NCBI RefSeq assembly: GCF_026343295.1
Contig: NZ_JAPELY010000001.1
Location: 1,178,001-1,242,000 of the forward strand
From: Streptomyces sp. NBC_00083
GTDB lineage: Bacteria > Actinomycetota > Actinomycetes > Streptomycetales > Streptomycetaceae
DNA: 64,000 nucleotides
Reading direction: 5' to 3'
Shown here one piece after another: positions 26,425 through 35,344 of this stretch; position 1 is the first letter of the stretch; each line of letters begins with the position of its first letter. The position numbers and the translations under genes are program-made. The notes under the pieces were generated by a model. The model had not been told where the DNA came from. It did not search any database and was given only the letters and a program-made list of their open reading frames with translations.

Positions 26425-27420
26425 CTAGGGGAGGGTAACGACCGTCGCGGCGTACACGAGACCCGCCCCGAAGCCGATGACGAGCGCGGTGTCGCCGCTC
26501 TTCGCCTGTCCGGTCGCCAGGAGCCGCTCCATTGCGAGCGGGATCGAGGCGGCCGAGGTGTTGCCGGTGGTTTCCACGTCGCGGGCGACCGTGACGTGGT
26601 CCGGCAGCTTGAGAGTCTTCACCATCGAGTCGATGATCCGCATGTTGGCCTGGTGCGGGATGAAGACGTCCAGGTCGTCCGGGCTGATTCCGGCCGCGTC
26701 CAGCGCCTGCTGGGCGACCTTCGCCATCTCGAACACGGCCCAGCGGAAGACCGCCTGGCCCTCCTGCGTGATCGCGGGGAACTTGCCCGAGCTGTCGTAC
26801 TCGGTCCACGGCACGGTCTGCTTGATGGTCTCCGACTTGTCGCCCTCGGAACCCCAGATCGTGGGGCCGATGGCCGGCTCGTCGCAAGGGCCCACCACGA
26901 CCGCGCCCGCGCCGTCGCCGAACAGGAACGCCGTCGCGCGGTCCTGGAGGTCGGTCAGGTCGCTGAGCCGCTCCACGCCGATGACCAGGACGTACTCGGC
27001 GGAACCTTCGACGATCATGCCCTTGGCCAGGGTCAGACCGTAGCCGAAGCCCGCGCAGCCGGCCGAGATGTCGAACGCGGCGGCCTTGCCGGTGCCCAGC
27101 TTGTCGGCGATCTCGGTCGCGACGGCGGGGGTCTGCTTGAAGTGCGAGACGGTGGAGACGATCACACCGCCGATCTGGTCGGCGGAGATCCCGGCGTCGG
27201 CGATCGCCTTGCCCGAGGCCTCGATCGACATCGCGGCCACGGTCTCCTCGGGGGAGGCCCAGTGCCGCGTGGCGATGCCGGAGCGCGAACGGATCCACTC
27301 GTCGGACGAGTCGATCGTCTCCAGGATCACCTCGTTGGGCACCACCCGCACGGGCCGGTAGCCGCCCACGCCCATGATGCGCGCGTACGGAGCGCCCTTG
27401 CTGGGCCGGATCTTCGACAT
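26425..27420 (-). CDS. fabH: 3-oxoacyl-[acyl-carrier-protein] synthase III (FabH)
   Basis: 331 aa. Catalytic residues are Cys122 (ISAGCAGFGYGL), His in FIPHQANMRIID and Asn in TGNTSAASIPLAM. FabH condenses an acyl-CoA primer (in Streptomyces often branched) with malonyl-ACP and starts fatty acid synthesis. It begins 12 nt after the fabD stop, so it is co-transcribed. Length and motifs are normal. Confidence 0.96.
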   Translation of the reverse strand: MSKIRPSKGAPYARIMGVGGYRPVRVVPNEVILETIDSSDEWIRSRSGIATRHWASPEETVAAMSIEASGKAIADAGISADQIGGVIVSTVSHFKQTPAVATEIADKLGTGKAAAFDISAGCAGFGYGLTLAKGMIVEGSAEYVLVIGVERLSDLTDLQDRATAFLFGDGAGAVVVGPCDEPAIGPTIWGSEGDKSETIKQTVPWTEYDSSGKFPAITQEGQAVFRWAVFEMAKVAQQALDAAGISPDDLDVFIPHQANMRIIDSMVKTLKLPDHVTVARDVETTGNTSAASIPLAMERLLATGQAKSGDTALVIGFGAGLVYAATVVTLP

Positions 27421-27432
27421 GGCTCTCGCTCC

Positions 27433-28350
27433 TTAGGCGGATGCGTGCTCGGCGATGAGCGCGCGAGCCGCGTCGAGGTCGGCGGGGGTCTTCAGGGCGA
27501 CGGTCTTGACGCCGGGCATCGCACGCTTGGCGAGGCCGGTCAGGGTGCCCCCCGGGCACAGCTCGATCAGCGCCGTCGCGCCGAGCTGGGTGAACGTCTC
27601 CATGCACAGGTCCCAACGGACCGGATTGGAGACCTGGTTGACCAGGCGGTCCACGATCTCCTGGCCGCTCGTCACGGCCCTGCCGTCGGCGTTCGACACG
27701 TACGTGAGCTTCGGGTCGGCGATGGTGAGCGCCTTGGCCGCCTCGCCGAGGGAGGCCACGGCCGGACTCATGTGGTGCGTGTGGAACGCGCCGGCCACCT
27801 TCAGGGCCACCACGCGGCGCACGCCCTCGGGCTTGTCGGCCTCCAGGGCGGCGAGCTGCTCGGCGGTGCCGGCGGCCACGATCTGGCCCGCGCCGTTCAC
27901 ATTGGCCGGGGTGAGGCCGAGCTTCTCCAGGTGCGGCAGCACGGTCTCGGGCTCGCCGCCGAGCAGCGCGGCCATGCCGGTCGGCGTGACGGCCGCGGCC
28001 TCGGCCATGCCCAGACCCCGCTTGCGCACGAAGCCCAGCGCGGCCTCCTCGGACAGGACGCCCGCGAACGCGGTGGCGGTGATCTCGCCGACGCTGTGCC
28101 CGGCGACGGCGCCGGGGGAGACATCACCCAGGGCCGTCGCGGACAGCAGGCCCGCGGCGACCAGCAGGGGCTGGGCCACGGCGGTGTCGCGGATCGCGTC
28201 GGCGTCGGCCTGCGTGCCGTAGTGGACGAGGTCGAGACCGATGGCGTCCGACCACGCGGCGAGCCGGTCGGCAGCGCCGGGAAGGTCGAGCCAAGGAGTC
28301 AGGAAGCCGGGCGTCTGAGCGCCTTGGCCGGGAGCGACGAGTACGAGCAC
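27433..28350 (-). CDS. fabD: Malonyl-CoA:ACP transacylase (FabD)
   Basis: 305 aa. The active-site Ser86 is in VAGHSVGE, and the partner His is in AGAFHTHHMSP. Arg is in RKRGLGMAEAA, the usual carboxylate-binding position. The GTG at 28350 gives MLVLVAPGQGAQTPGF, the same start as the characterised S. coelicolor enzyme from memory. A GTG two codons upstream (28356) is also possible. It is first in the fab operon, 89 nt after the gene for its PucR-type activator. In Streptomyces the same enzyme also feeds polyketide synthases. Confidence 0.96.
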   Translation of the reverse strand: MLVLVAPGQGAQTPGFLTPWLDLPGAADRLAAWSDAIGLDLVHYGTQADADAIRDTAVAQPLLVAAGLLSATALGDVSPGAVAGHSVGEITATAFAGVLSEEAALGFVRKRGLGMAEAAAVTPTGMAALLGGEPETVLPHLEKLGLTPANVNGAGQIVAAGTAEQLAALEADKPEGVRRVVALKVAGAFHTHHMSPAVASLGEAAKALTIADPKLTYVSNADGRAVTSGQEIVDRLVNQVSNPVRWDLCMETFTQLGATALIELCPGGTLTGLAKRAMPGVKTVALKTPADLDAARALIAEHASA

Positions 28351-28418
28351 TCTCACACTCTCTCTTGTGGACGGCTCGGTTCGCCCGTGGGGACAGGGAC
28401 GAAGAACCGTCGGGGGAA

Positions 28419-28435
28419 TTGTGGGTGTCCGACAA
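28419..28435. promoter_or_regulatory. Imperfect palindrome in the fasR-fabD gap, candidate FasR site
   Basis: TTGTGGG (28419-28425) and CCGACAA (28429-28435) are inverted around 3 nt with one mismatch. It is about 70 bp upstream of fabD. FasR is known to act on the fab promoter in S. coelicolor; assignment of this exact site is inference. Confidence 0.35.
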
Positions 28436-28439
28436 AAGT

Positions 28440-29636
28440 CTAGGACTGCGAATCTCCGTCGGCCAGGCGCCCCAGGATCAGCGCGATCCTCAGCGTGAAC
28501 GCGGAGCGCACATCGGACGGCGACCACCCGGTGACGTCCGTCACACGTCGGAGCCGGTAGCGAACGGTATTGGGGTGGACGAACAACATCCGGGCCGCGC
28601 CCTCAAGGCTGCTCGCCTGCTCCAGATAAACGCTCAAGGTTTCCAGGAGCGCGGAGCCGGCTTCCTCCAGCGGTCTGTAGATCTCCTCCACCAGCTGGTC
28701 GCGCGCGGCAGGATCGGAGGCGATCGCGCGCTCCGGCAGCAGATCGTCCGCGAGAACCGGCCGGGGAGCGTCCTGCCACGCCGAACACGCCTTCAGGCCG
28801 GCCGCCGCCGCCTGCGCCGAGCGCGTCGCCGCCAGCAGGTCCGGTACGACGGGGCCGGCCACCACGGGGCCCGCCGCGTACGGCCCGATCAGGCCCTTCG
28901 CCACCTGGAGCGGATTGTCGCTGCCGCCCGCGATGACGACGAGCCGGTTGCCGAGCACCCCGGTGAGCACCTGGAGCTTGGTGTGCCGGGCGGCCCGCCG
29001 GATCGCCTCCACGGTCAGCTCGCTGTCGCCGTCCGGCGCCGTGCCGAGCACCACGCACACGTGCTCGGGCGAGTTCCAGCCGAGCGCCGCGGCCCGCGAC
29101 ACCGCGCCCTCGTCGGCCTCGCCGGAGAGCACCGCGTTGACGACGAGGGATTCGAGCCGGGCGTCCCACGCGCCGCGCGCCTCGGCGGCCTGCGCGTACA
29201 CCTGGGCCGTCGCGAAGGCGATCTCGCGGGCGTACACGAGCAGCGCCTCGCGCAGGATCGACTCGTCGCCCGGCGCCGCGACCTCGTCGATCGCCGTCTC
29301 CATGACCTCGATGGTGGTGCGCACCATCTCCACGGTCTGGCGCAGGGTGATCGCCCGCGTGAGCTCGCGCGGCGCCGTGCCGAAGACGTCGGTCGAGATC
29401 GCCTGGGGCGTCTCGGGATGCCGGAACCACTCGGTGAACGCCGCGATGCCGGCCTGGGCGACCAGACCGATCCACGAGCGGTTCTCCGGCGGCATCGCCC
29501 GGTACCACGGCAGCGTCGCGTCCATGCGGGCGATCGCGTTCGCCGCGAGCCGGCCGGAGGACTGCTCAAGTCGCTTCAGGGTCGCTGCGTGCGGATGGGC
29601 ATTCTTCGCGGGGTGTACGGGATCGGGTGCTGGCAC
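28440..29636 (-). CDS. fasR: PucR-type transcriptional activator of fatty acid synthesis (FasR)
   Basis: 398 aa. The C-terminal helix-turn-helix of the PucR/HTH_30 class is clear (GAARMLFVHPNTVRYRLRRVTDVTGW, near residues 340-370). The middle is a GGDEF-like/CdaR-type domain. Position directly upstream of fabD and this architecture match FasR of S. coelicolor, an activator of the fab operon. The start is a GTG at 29636 without a clear ribosome binding site. It is divergent from the pirin gene. Confidence 0.9.
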   Translation of the reverse strand: MPAPDPVHPAKNAHPHAATLKRLEQSSGRLAANAIARMDATLPWYRAMPPENRSWIGLVAQAGIAAFTEWFRHPETPQAISTDVFGTAPRELTRAITLRQTVEMVRTTIEVMETAIDEVAAPGDESILREALLVYAREIAFATAQVYAQAAEARGAWDARLESLVVNAVLSGEADEGAVSRAAALGWNSPEHVCVVLGTAPDGDSELTVEAIRRAARHTKLQVLTGVLGNRLVVIAGGSDNPLQVAKGLIGPYAAGPVVAGPVVPDLLAATRSAQAAAAGLKACSAWQDAPRPVLADDLLPERAIASDPAARDQLVEEIYRPLEEAGSALLETLSVYLEQASSLEGAARMLFVHPNTVRYRLRRVTDVTGWSPSDVRSAFTLRIALILGRLADGDSQS

Positions 29637-29736
29637 GGGGACAAGAGTGCCTTATCGGGAACCCTCTTCGCCGGGCCGGGGTGAGTCCCGGCGCCACACG
29701 GGCGCCGCCGGCGCCGCCGGGTCTACGGTGGTGGGC

Positions 29737-30396
29737 GTGATTTCAGTCAGGCGCGGCGACGAGCGCTACCCGGGCGGCGACACCGACGCCGGCATCGAGT
29801 CCCTGCACGCCTTCTCCTTCGGCCGGTTCTACGACCCGGACAACCTCCGCTTCGGGCCCGTCCTCGCCTGCAACGAGGAGCGGCTCGCCCCCGGCGCCGG
29901 GTTCGACGAGCATCCGCACAGCCACACCGAGATCCTGACCTGGGTGATCGAGGGCGAGCTGACCCACCGCGACTCGGCGGGCCACACCACCCTGGTGCGC
30001 CCCGGCGACGTGCAGTGCCTGAGCGCCGCGGGGGGCGTGCGGCACGAGGAGCGCAACGAGGGCCGGGCCCCGCTGGTCTTCCTCCAGATGTGGCTCGCCC
30101 CGGCCGATCCCGGCGGCACCCCCGCGTACGACATCGTGCGCGGCATCGCCGACTCCACGCCCTACGCGGTGCGCCCCGCCGCGGCCGCGCTCCATGTGCG
30201 CCGTCTCGCGGCCGGCGAGCGCACCGCCGTGCCGGACGCGCCGGGGGTGTACGTCCATGTCGTACGCGGCCGGGTCCGCCTGGCGCGCGAGGAGCTCGCG
30301 CCGGGCGACTCGGCGCGGATCACCGGCGCCGCCGGCCTGGAACTGACGGCGGACGGGACCGCCGAAGTGCTGCTGTGGGAGTTCGCCTCCGTGTGA
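29737..30396 (+). CDS. Pirin family protein (bicupin)
   Basis: 219 aa. The N-terminal cupin keeps the metal ligands of pirins: His residues in FDEHPHSHTEILTWV and His/Glu in GGVRHEERNE. The second cupin half is more divergent. Pirins bind Fe(II); bacterial members are linked to quercetin dioxygenase activity or to protein interaction, and the role here is open. The GTG at 29737 has TACGGT 7 nt upstream and no ribosome binding site, so the message is probably leaderless. It is divergent from fasR with 100 bp between. Confidence 0.88.
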   Translation: MISVRRGDERYPGGDTDAGIESLHAFSFGRFYDPDNLRFGPVLACNEERLAPGAGFDEHPHSHTEILTWVIEGELTHRDSAGHTTLVRPGDVQCLSAAGGVRHEERNEGRAPLVFLQMWLAPADPGGTPAYDIVRGIADSTPYAVRPAAAALHVRRLAAGERTAVPDAPGVYVHVVRGRVRLAREELAPGDSARITGAAGLELTADGTAEVLLWEFASV

Positions 30397-30415
30397 CGCG
30401 CCCGGTGGGGCCCGC

Positions 30416-31234
30416 TCAGCCGCGGGTGAACTCGGTGAGCACCGCGTCGGTGAAGGCCGGCCACGCCTCGGCCGCCCACGGCCCGAACGCGCGGTCCGTC
30501 AGCGCCACACAGGCGAGGCCCGCGTCGGGGTCGACCCACAGGAACGTTCCGGCCTGGCCGAAGTGGCCGAAGGTGCGCGGCGAGGACGAACTGCCCGTCC
30601 AGTGCGGCGACTTGGAGCCGCGGATCTCGAAGCCGAGCCCCCAGTCGTTGGGGTTCTGGTGGCCGTACCCCGGCAGGACGCCCTTGAGGCCCGGGTACTG
30701 CACCTGCATCGCCTCGGCGACGGTGGCCGGGTGCAGCAGCCGGGGCGCCTGCACCTCGGCGGCGAACCGTACGAGGTCCTCGACGGTGGACACGCCGTCC
30801 TTGGCGGGGGAGCCCTCCACCGTGGTGGACGCCATGCCGAGCGGCTCGAACACCGCCTGGCGCACGTAGTCGGCGAAGGGGATGCCCGACTGCTTCGCGA
30901 TGTGGTCGCCGAGGATCTCGAAGCCCGCGTTGGAGTACAGCCGCCGGTCGCCGGGCGGCGCCATCACCCGGTGCTCGTCGAAGGCGAGCCCCGAGGTGTG
31001 CGCGAGCAGGTGGCGGACGGTGGCTCCGGGGGGACCGGCCGGCTCGTCGAGCTCGACCGCGCCCTCCTCGTACGCGACGAGCGCCGCGTAGGCGGCGAGC
31101 GGCTTGGTGACGGAGGCGAGGGGGAACCGGTGGTCCACCGGTCCGTGGGTGCCGGCAAGCGTTCCGTCGGCCCGCACCACGGCCGCCGCCGCGGTCGGTA
31201 CGGGCCAGGTCTCGATGATCCGCAGGCTCTCCAT
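30416..31234 (-). CDS. Serine hydrolase of the beta-lactamase/D,D-peptidase fold
   Basis: 272 aa. The class C-type motifs are present: Ser41-x-x-Lys44 (SVTK), Tyr100-Ser-Asn102 (YSN) and HFGQAG as the third box. There is no signal peptide, so it is probably cytoplasmic, as in many EstB-like esterases. TAGGCT lies exactly 7 nt before the ATG at 31234, suggesting a leaderless message. It is convergent with the pirin gene and divergent from merR. Antibiotic hydrolysis is not implied by these motifs alone. Confidence 0.85.
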   Translation of the reverse strand: MESLRIIETWPVPTAAAAVVRADGTLAGTHGPVDHRFPLASVTKPLAAYAALVAYEEGAVELDEPAGPPGATVRHLLAHTSGLAFDEHRVMAPPGDRRLYSNAGFEILGDHIAKQSGIPFADYVRQAVFEPLGMASTTVEGSPAKDGVSTVEDLVRFAAEVQAPRLLHPATVAEAMQVQYPGLKGVLPGYGHQNPNDWGLGFEIRGSKSPHWTGSSSSPRTFGHFGQAGTFLWVDPDAGLACVALTDRAFGPWAAEAWPAFTDAVLTEFTRG

Positions 31235-31319
31235 GCGTACGAGCCTAGTAGGCCCGGTACGCGGACCGCGTGGCGGGCGGCCGGCCGGCGGCGCGTCATG
31301 AGAACGTCACGCGACGGGC

Positions 31320-31350
31320 TTGCTTGGAGTGCACTCAAGGGTTCTAGCGT
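31320..31350 (+). promoter_or_regulatory. MerR-type promoter with 19-bp spacer and palindrome
   Basis: TTGCTT (31320-31325) and TAGCGT (31345-31350) are separated by 19 bp. The spacer holds the perfect palindrome GAGTGCACTC (31327-31336). An overlong 19-bp spacer carrying the operator is the hallmark of MerR-activated promoters. Confidence 0.7.
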
Positions 31351-31357
31351 GGAGGGC

Positions 31358-31828
31358 ATGACGGTGATCGACAGCACGGCGGTGAAGGTGGCGGCACGGG
31401 TCCGGCAGGGCCTCGGCGCGACGGAGCCGCCCCATCCGCGCCCCGACGGTCAGGACCGCTACACCATCAGCGAGGTGGTGGCGTGCACCGGACTCACCGC
31501 GCACACCCTGCGCTGGTACGAGCGGATCGGCCTCATGCCGCACGTGGACCGCTCGCACACCGGCCAGCGCCGGTTCACCAACAAGGACCTCGACTGGCTC
31601 TCCTTCGTCGGCAAGCTCCGCCTGACCGGCATGCCGGTCGCCGGCATGGTCCGCTACGCCGAACTCGTTCGCGAGGGCGAGCACACCTTCGAGGCGCGCC
31701 AAGAGCTTCTGGAGCAGACCCGGCGTGATGTGATCGCGCGCATGGCGGAACTCCAGGACACGCTCGCCGTACTCGACTACAAGATCGACTATTACGCGGA
31801 TGCCCGCAAGGCGTCGGAAAGGGTCTGA
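31358..31828 (+). CDS. MerR-family transcriptional regulator
   Basis: 156 aa. The MerR HTH is at residues 35-75 (YTISEVVACTGLTAHTLRWYERIGLM, then RRFTNKDLDWL). A long dimerisation helix follows (residues 105-150). The C-terminus has no Cys, so metal sensing or a 2Fe-2S cluster is unlikely. It is the first gene of a two-gene operon with an aldo/keto reductase and is preceded by a MerR-type promoter, so it probably activates its own operon. ATG at 31358 follows GGAGGG. Confidence 0.9.
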   Translation: MTVIDSTAVKVAARVRQGLGATEPPHPRPDGQDRYTISEVVACTGLTAHTLRWYERIGLMPHVDRSHTGQRRFTNKDLDWLSFVGKLRLTGMPVAGMVRYAELVREGEHTFEARQELLEQTRRDVIARMAELQDTLAVLDYKIDYYADARKASERV

Positions 31829-31834
31829 ACACCC

Positions 31835-32863
31835 ATGAGCAACACCCCGGTTGAGAAGATCAGCACCGTACGCCTCGGCACCGACGGCCCCCGGATCGGC
31901 GTCCAGGGCTTCGGCGCCATGGGCATCAGCGAGTTCTACGGCTCCACCGACGAGTCCGCCGCCCGCGACACCCTGGAGGCGACCGTCGAGGCGGGCGTCA
32001 CCCTCATCGACACCGCCGACATCTACGGCTCCGGCGCCAACGAGGAGTTCCTCGCCCCGTTCCTCGCCGCCCACCGCGACGAGGTGACCCTGGCCACCAA
32101 GTTCTCCATCGAGCGCCGCGCCGACGACCCCTCCTACCGCGGCATCAACAACAGCCCCGCGTACATCAAGGAGGCCGTCGAGGCGAGCCTGCGCCGGCTG
32201 AACACCGACGTCATCGACCTGTACTACATGCACCGCCGCAACCCGGACGTGCCGCTCGCCGAGTCCGTCGGCGCCATGGCCGACCTGGTGCGCGAGGGCA
32301 AGGTCAAGCACCTCGGCCTCAGCGAGGTCACCGGCGCCGAACTGCGCGAGGCGTACGCCGTGCACCCGATCGCCGCCCTCCAGTCGGAGTGGTCGGTCTT
32401 CAGCCGCGACGTGGAGCGCAGCGCCGTGCCGGCCGCGGCCGAACTCGGCGTCACCTTCGTGCCGTACTCGCCGCTCGGCCGCGGCTTCCTCACCGGCGCC
32501 TTCGCCGACGCCGGCAAGGACCTGAGCGAGGGCGACTTCCGGAAGTTCCAGCCGCGCTTCACCGGCGACAACGCCGCGACCAACGCGGCGCTGCTCGAAC
32601 CCCTCCACAAGATCGCGGCGGCACACGGCGCGACGACCGCGCAGATCGCCCTCGCGTGGGTGCAGCAGCGGGCCCAGGTGCACCACCTGACCGTCGTGCC
32701 GATCCCCGGCACCCGCAAGCGCAGCCGCCTCCTGGAGAACGCCGGCGCCACCCGCATCACGTTGAGCGCCGAGGAGCTGGTGCTCCTGGAGCCGATCGCC
32801 GGGAAGGTGGCGGGCGACCGCTACCCGGACATGTCCTCCACCTCGGCGGCCCGCGAGCAGTAG
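31835..32863 (+). CDS. Aldo/keto reductase
   Basis: 342 aa. The AKR tetrad is visible: Asp and Tyr in LIDTADIYGSG, Lys in TLATKFS and His in LYYMHRRNPDVP. The NADPH-binding end is IPGTRKRSRLLENAGA. It starts 6 nt after merR. The enzyme would reduce aldehydes or ketones with NADPH in the cytoplasm. Control by an adjacent MerR fits a response to reactive carbonyls, which is inference. Confidence 0.92.
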   Translation: MSNTPVEKISTVRLGTDGPRIGVQGFGAMGISEFYGSTDESAARDTLEATVEAGVTLIDTADIYGSGANEEFLAPFLAAHRDEVTLATKFSIERRADDPSYRGINNSPAYIKEAVEASLRRLNTDVIDLYYMHRRNPDVPLAESVGAMADLVREGKVKHLGLSEVTGAELREAYAVHPIAALQSEWSVFSRDVERSAVPAAAELGVTFVPYSPLGRGFLTGAFADAGKDLSEGDFRKFQPRFTGDNAATNAALLEPLHKIAAAHGATTAQIALAWVQQRAQVHHLTVVPIPGTRKRSRLLENAGATRITLSAEELVLLEPIAGKVAGDRYPDMSSTSAAREQ

Positions 32864-32880
32864 GCGACCGCCCCGGTACG

Positions 32881-34089
32881 TCACGCGAGCCCCAGCGCGA
32901 ACACCGCGAAGCCCGCCGCGAGCAGCCCCGCCGCTGCCCGGCGGGCCTTCGTCGCCTTCGTCCAGGGCGCCTCGAAACCGCGCGCGTACCGGGCGATCAC
33001 CACGAGGAGCACCGCGAACACCGGCATCCAGGCGAGCCGTTCACCGATCCAGGCCACCGTGCCGGGCGCGGTGGTGAGACCCGGCACCCGTCCGGCGAGC
33101 GAGGCCGGCACGGCGGCGGCGAGCAACGCCGTCTGGTGCCAGCACAGGATGGTCATCGCGGACAGGTTGACGACCACGACCGGCGCCCACAGCGCGGGCC
33201 GGCGCAGCCATCCGGCGATCCGGTCCCGCAGCAGGATCGCGGCGCCCGACTGGGCCGCGGCGAGCGCGAGCACGAGCAGCGACGGCGGATGCGAGTTGGT
33301 ACGGGCCTCACCGGGCACGCCGACCATGGACGCCGGGTAGTGGAAGACGACGAGCAGCGCCGCGAAGAGCAGTGCCCCGCCGGCCAGCAGCAGCCGTCCG
33401 CCGCGCCGCCCGATCCTCTTCTCGCCCCAGCAGACGCCGAGTTGGTAGGCGAACATCCACCCGGGCAGGATGTTGACGAGGGACAGCCACGACGGCATGG
33501 CGTCCGCGAAGGGCCCGTACCGCAGGAGGTCGACGAGGCCGACCACGGCGAGCAGCGGCGCCGCGGCCCATCCGCCGAGCGTGCGGGCGGCGCGCACGCA
33601 GTACGGCGTGAGCGCGGTGACCACGACGTACACCCCCACGAACCACAGGGGCTGGATGACGAGCGTCGACCCGGTGCGCAGGGTGTCGTGGGACACGCCG
33701 AGCGCGTAGAGCACCGGGATCATCGCCGCCCAGACCGCGGTGACACCGAGCACCGGCCGGCCCAGGCGGGCGACCCGCCCCTTCAGCCACTGGGCCGTCG
33801 ACTCCTTCCTGCGGTGGAAGGAGAGCACGGAGGCGTAGCCGCCGACGAGGAAGAAGATCCCGAGCATCTGCAGGATCCAGCTGACCGGGGCGAGGCCGCC
33901 GAACGCGGAGAGCGGGCTCGCGTTGTGCAGCGCGCCCGCGCCGTCGCGGGTGAATCCGCCGAGCAGCCAGTGTCCGGTCGGCACGGCGAGCAGCGCGAGG
34001 GCGCGCAGCCCGTCGATGGCACGGTCGCGGCCGGGCGGCGTCTTCTGCTCGATGTCCGAAACGAGCCTGCTCAGCGCTGTGTTGCTCAT
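32881..34089 (-). CDS. Acyltransferase 3 family membrane protein
   Basis: 402 aa with about ten hydrophobic segments. The N-terminus has the acyltransferase-3 pattern (RDRAIDGLRALALLAVPTGHWLLGGF), with the catalytic His in the first membrane segment. A typical FFLVGGYAS motif follows. The family moves acyl groups onto cell-surface sugars or other envelope molecules. The ATG at 34089 overlaps the stop of the upstream DUF1023 hydrolase (ATGA), so the two are translationally coupled. Confidence 0.85.
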   Translation of the reverse strand: MSNTALSRLVSDIEQKTPPGRDRAIDGLRALALLAVPTGHWLLGGFTRDGAGALHNASPLSAFGGLAPVSWILQMLGIFFLVGGYASVLSFHRRKESTAQWLKGRVARLGRPVLGVTAVWAAMIPVLYALGVSHDTLRTGSTLVIQPLWFVGVYVVVTALTPYCVRAARTLGGWAAAPLLAVVGLVDLLRYGPFADAMPSWLSLVNILPGWMFAYQLGVCWGEKRIGRRGGRLLLAGGALLFAALLVVFHYPASMVGVPGEARTNSHPPSLLVLALAAAQSGAAILLRDRIAGWLRRPALWAPVVVVNLSAMTILCWHQTALLAAAVPASLAGRVPGLTTAPGTVAWIGERLAWMPVFAVLLVVIARYARGFEAPWTKATKARRAAAGLLAAGFAVFALGLA

Positions 34090-35132
34090 CGGAGCTCTCC
34101 CGTGGCGATGGCGGCGAAGGCGGTGAGGGACTCGGTGCCGGGGGCGAAGTAGCCGGTGTGGCCCGTGGCGTCGGCGGCGGGCACGCGGCGCGCGCCGAAC
34201 GCCGGGTCGGTGGGGTCGGCGCCGTGGCCGAGCCCGGCGAGCTCGATGTGCGGTACGTCGTCGATCCAGTCCGAGGGGTCCTTGGCCGCCCACACCCGGG
34301 CGTCCGTGCCGAGCCCCGCGACGTTGTCGGCCCGCATGCCGGGGGAGCCGAGGGCGACGATGTCGGACGCGTCGGTGTCCCGGGCGGCGAGGCCGCACAC
34401 CACGGAGCCGTAGCTGTGGCAGAACAGCACGGGGTCGGGCGCGCCCACGGCGTCGAGCCCCTCGGTGAGCCGCGCGAGCCGCCCGGCCCCCGCCTCGGCG
34501 AGCCGCCCCGACGCGGCGTCGATGCCAAGACCGACGGGGGTGGTGTACCCCGCCCACGCGATCACGGCGGTCCCGCCGTGCGTGGCGTCCCGCAAGGAGC
34601 GGGCCATTCCGGTGGGGGTGCCGTACGGGTCGGTGGCGCGGTCGAAGGACGCGGCGTCGATGTCCGAACCGGGAACGATGACGGAGACGTGTGCGGCGCC
34701 CTCCAACTCCCCGTACACGGCCGCCACTTGGCCCCGGCCGCGCGGGTCGAAGGCGAGGATCCGGCGACCGGGGGCGGTGAGGTGGGCGTAGCGGGGGTCG
34801 TGGGTCGCGGCGATGGCGATCCGGTTCGCCTCGTAGCGCAGCCGCACGGGGGCGCCGTCCAGGTTCCCGACGACGCCGGGGTGGCGGCGGGCCAGCGTCT
34901 GCTGCTCCGTCGGGCTCAACGCGGCGAAGAATGCGGCGACTTGGCGGGGGCGGGCGGTGGCGGGGTCGGGAAGGTGACGCCCCTCCCACGTGTCGGCGCG
35001 CCAGGCGGCGGTGCCCGGGGGCGGGCCGGTCATGGCCGTCTGCGCGTCCGCCGCGGCCCAGCCGGCCGTCCCGGCGACCGCGACACCCACCAGCACGGCG
35101 GCGGCCACCGCCCTCCCCAACCGTCGTCGCAT
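34086..35132 (-). CDS. Secreted or anchored alpha/beta hydrolase, DUF1023 family (paralogue A)
   Basis: 348 aa. The N-terminus is a signal sequence or anchor (basic, then AVAAAVLVGVAVAGTAGWAAA). The nucleophile is Ser in LFCHSYGSVVC, and the acid/base part is GLGHGADPTDPAFG and GHTGYF. DUF1023 proteins are actinobacterial hydrolases of unknown substrate. A paralogue lies at 38826. It is coupled to an acyltransferase, which suggests that the pair adds or removes acyl groups on an envelope compound. A G-rich tract lies about 40 bp upstream of the start. Confidence 0.85.
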   Translation of the reverse strand: MRRRLGRAVAAAVLVGVAVAGTAGWAAADAQTAMTGPPPGTAAWRADTWEGRHLPDPATARPRQVAAFFAALSPTEQQTLARRHPGVVGNLDGAPVRLRYEANRIAIAATHDPRYAHLTAPGRRILAFDPRGRGQVAAVYGELEGAAHVSVIVPGSDIDAASFDRATDPYGTPTGMARSLRDATHGGTAVIAWAGYTTPVGLGIDAASGRLAEAGAGRLARLTEGLDAVGAPDPVLFCHSYGSVVCGLAARDTDASDIVALGSPGMRADNVAGLGTDARVWAAKDPSDWIDDVPHIELAGLGHGADPTDPAFGARRVPAADATGHTGYFAPGTESLTAFAAIATGELR

Positions 35133-35172
35133 GAGCCGACTCCCCTTTTCCGTCCGTGTGTTGACGAGGAGG

Positions 35173-35203
35173 AAGGTAGGGAGGGGGTGGGGGCGGGGGC
35201 GTC
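35173..35203 (+). other. G-quadruplex-forming G-tract upstream of DUF1023 gene A
   Basis: Four runs of 3-5 G separated by single bases (GGG-A-GGGGG-T-GGGGG-C-GGGGG) lie about 40-70 bp upstream of the start codon. They are on the strand opposite to the gene's sense strand. Confidence 0.5.
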
Positions 35204-35344
35204 ACGCTGGGGGGTTGGGTGGGGAGTGCTACTGGGGTAGGGGGTGGGTGAGCCTCTCCTGGCGGGGCAGGGGGTGAGCCTCCCTTGGCCCGCTGGGCGC
35301 CGAACCGAGCCCACCGCTTTCGTCTGCGGATCGTGCTCGCGTCT

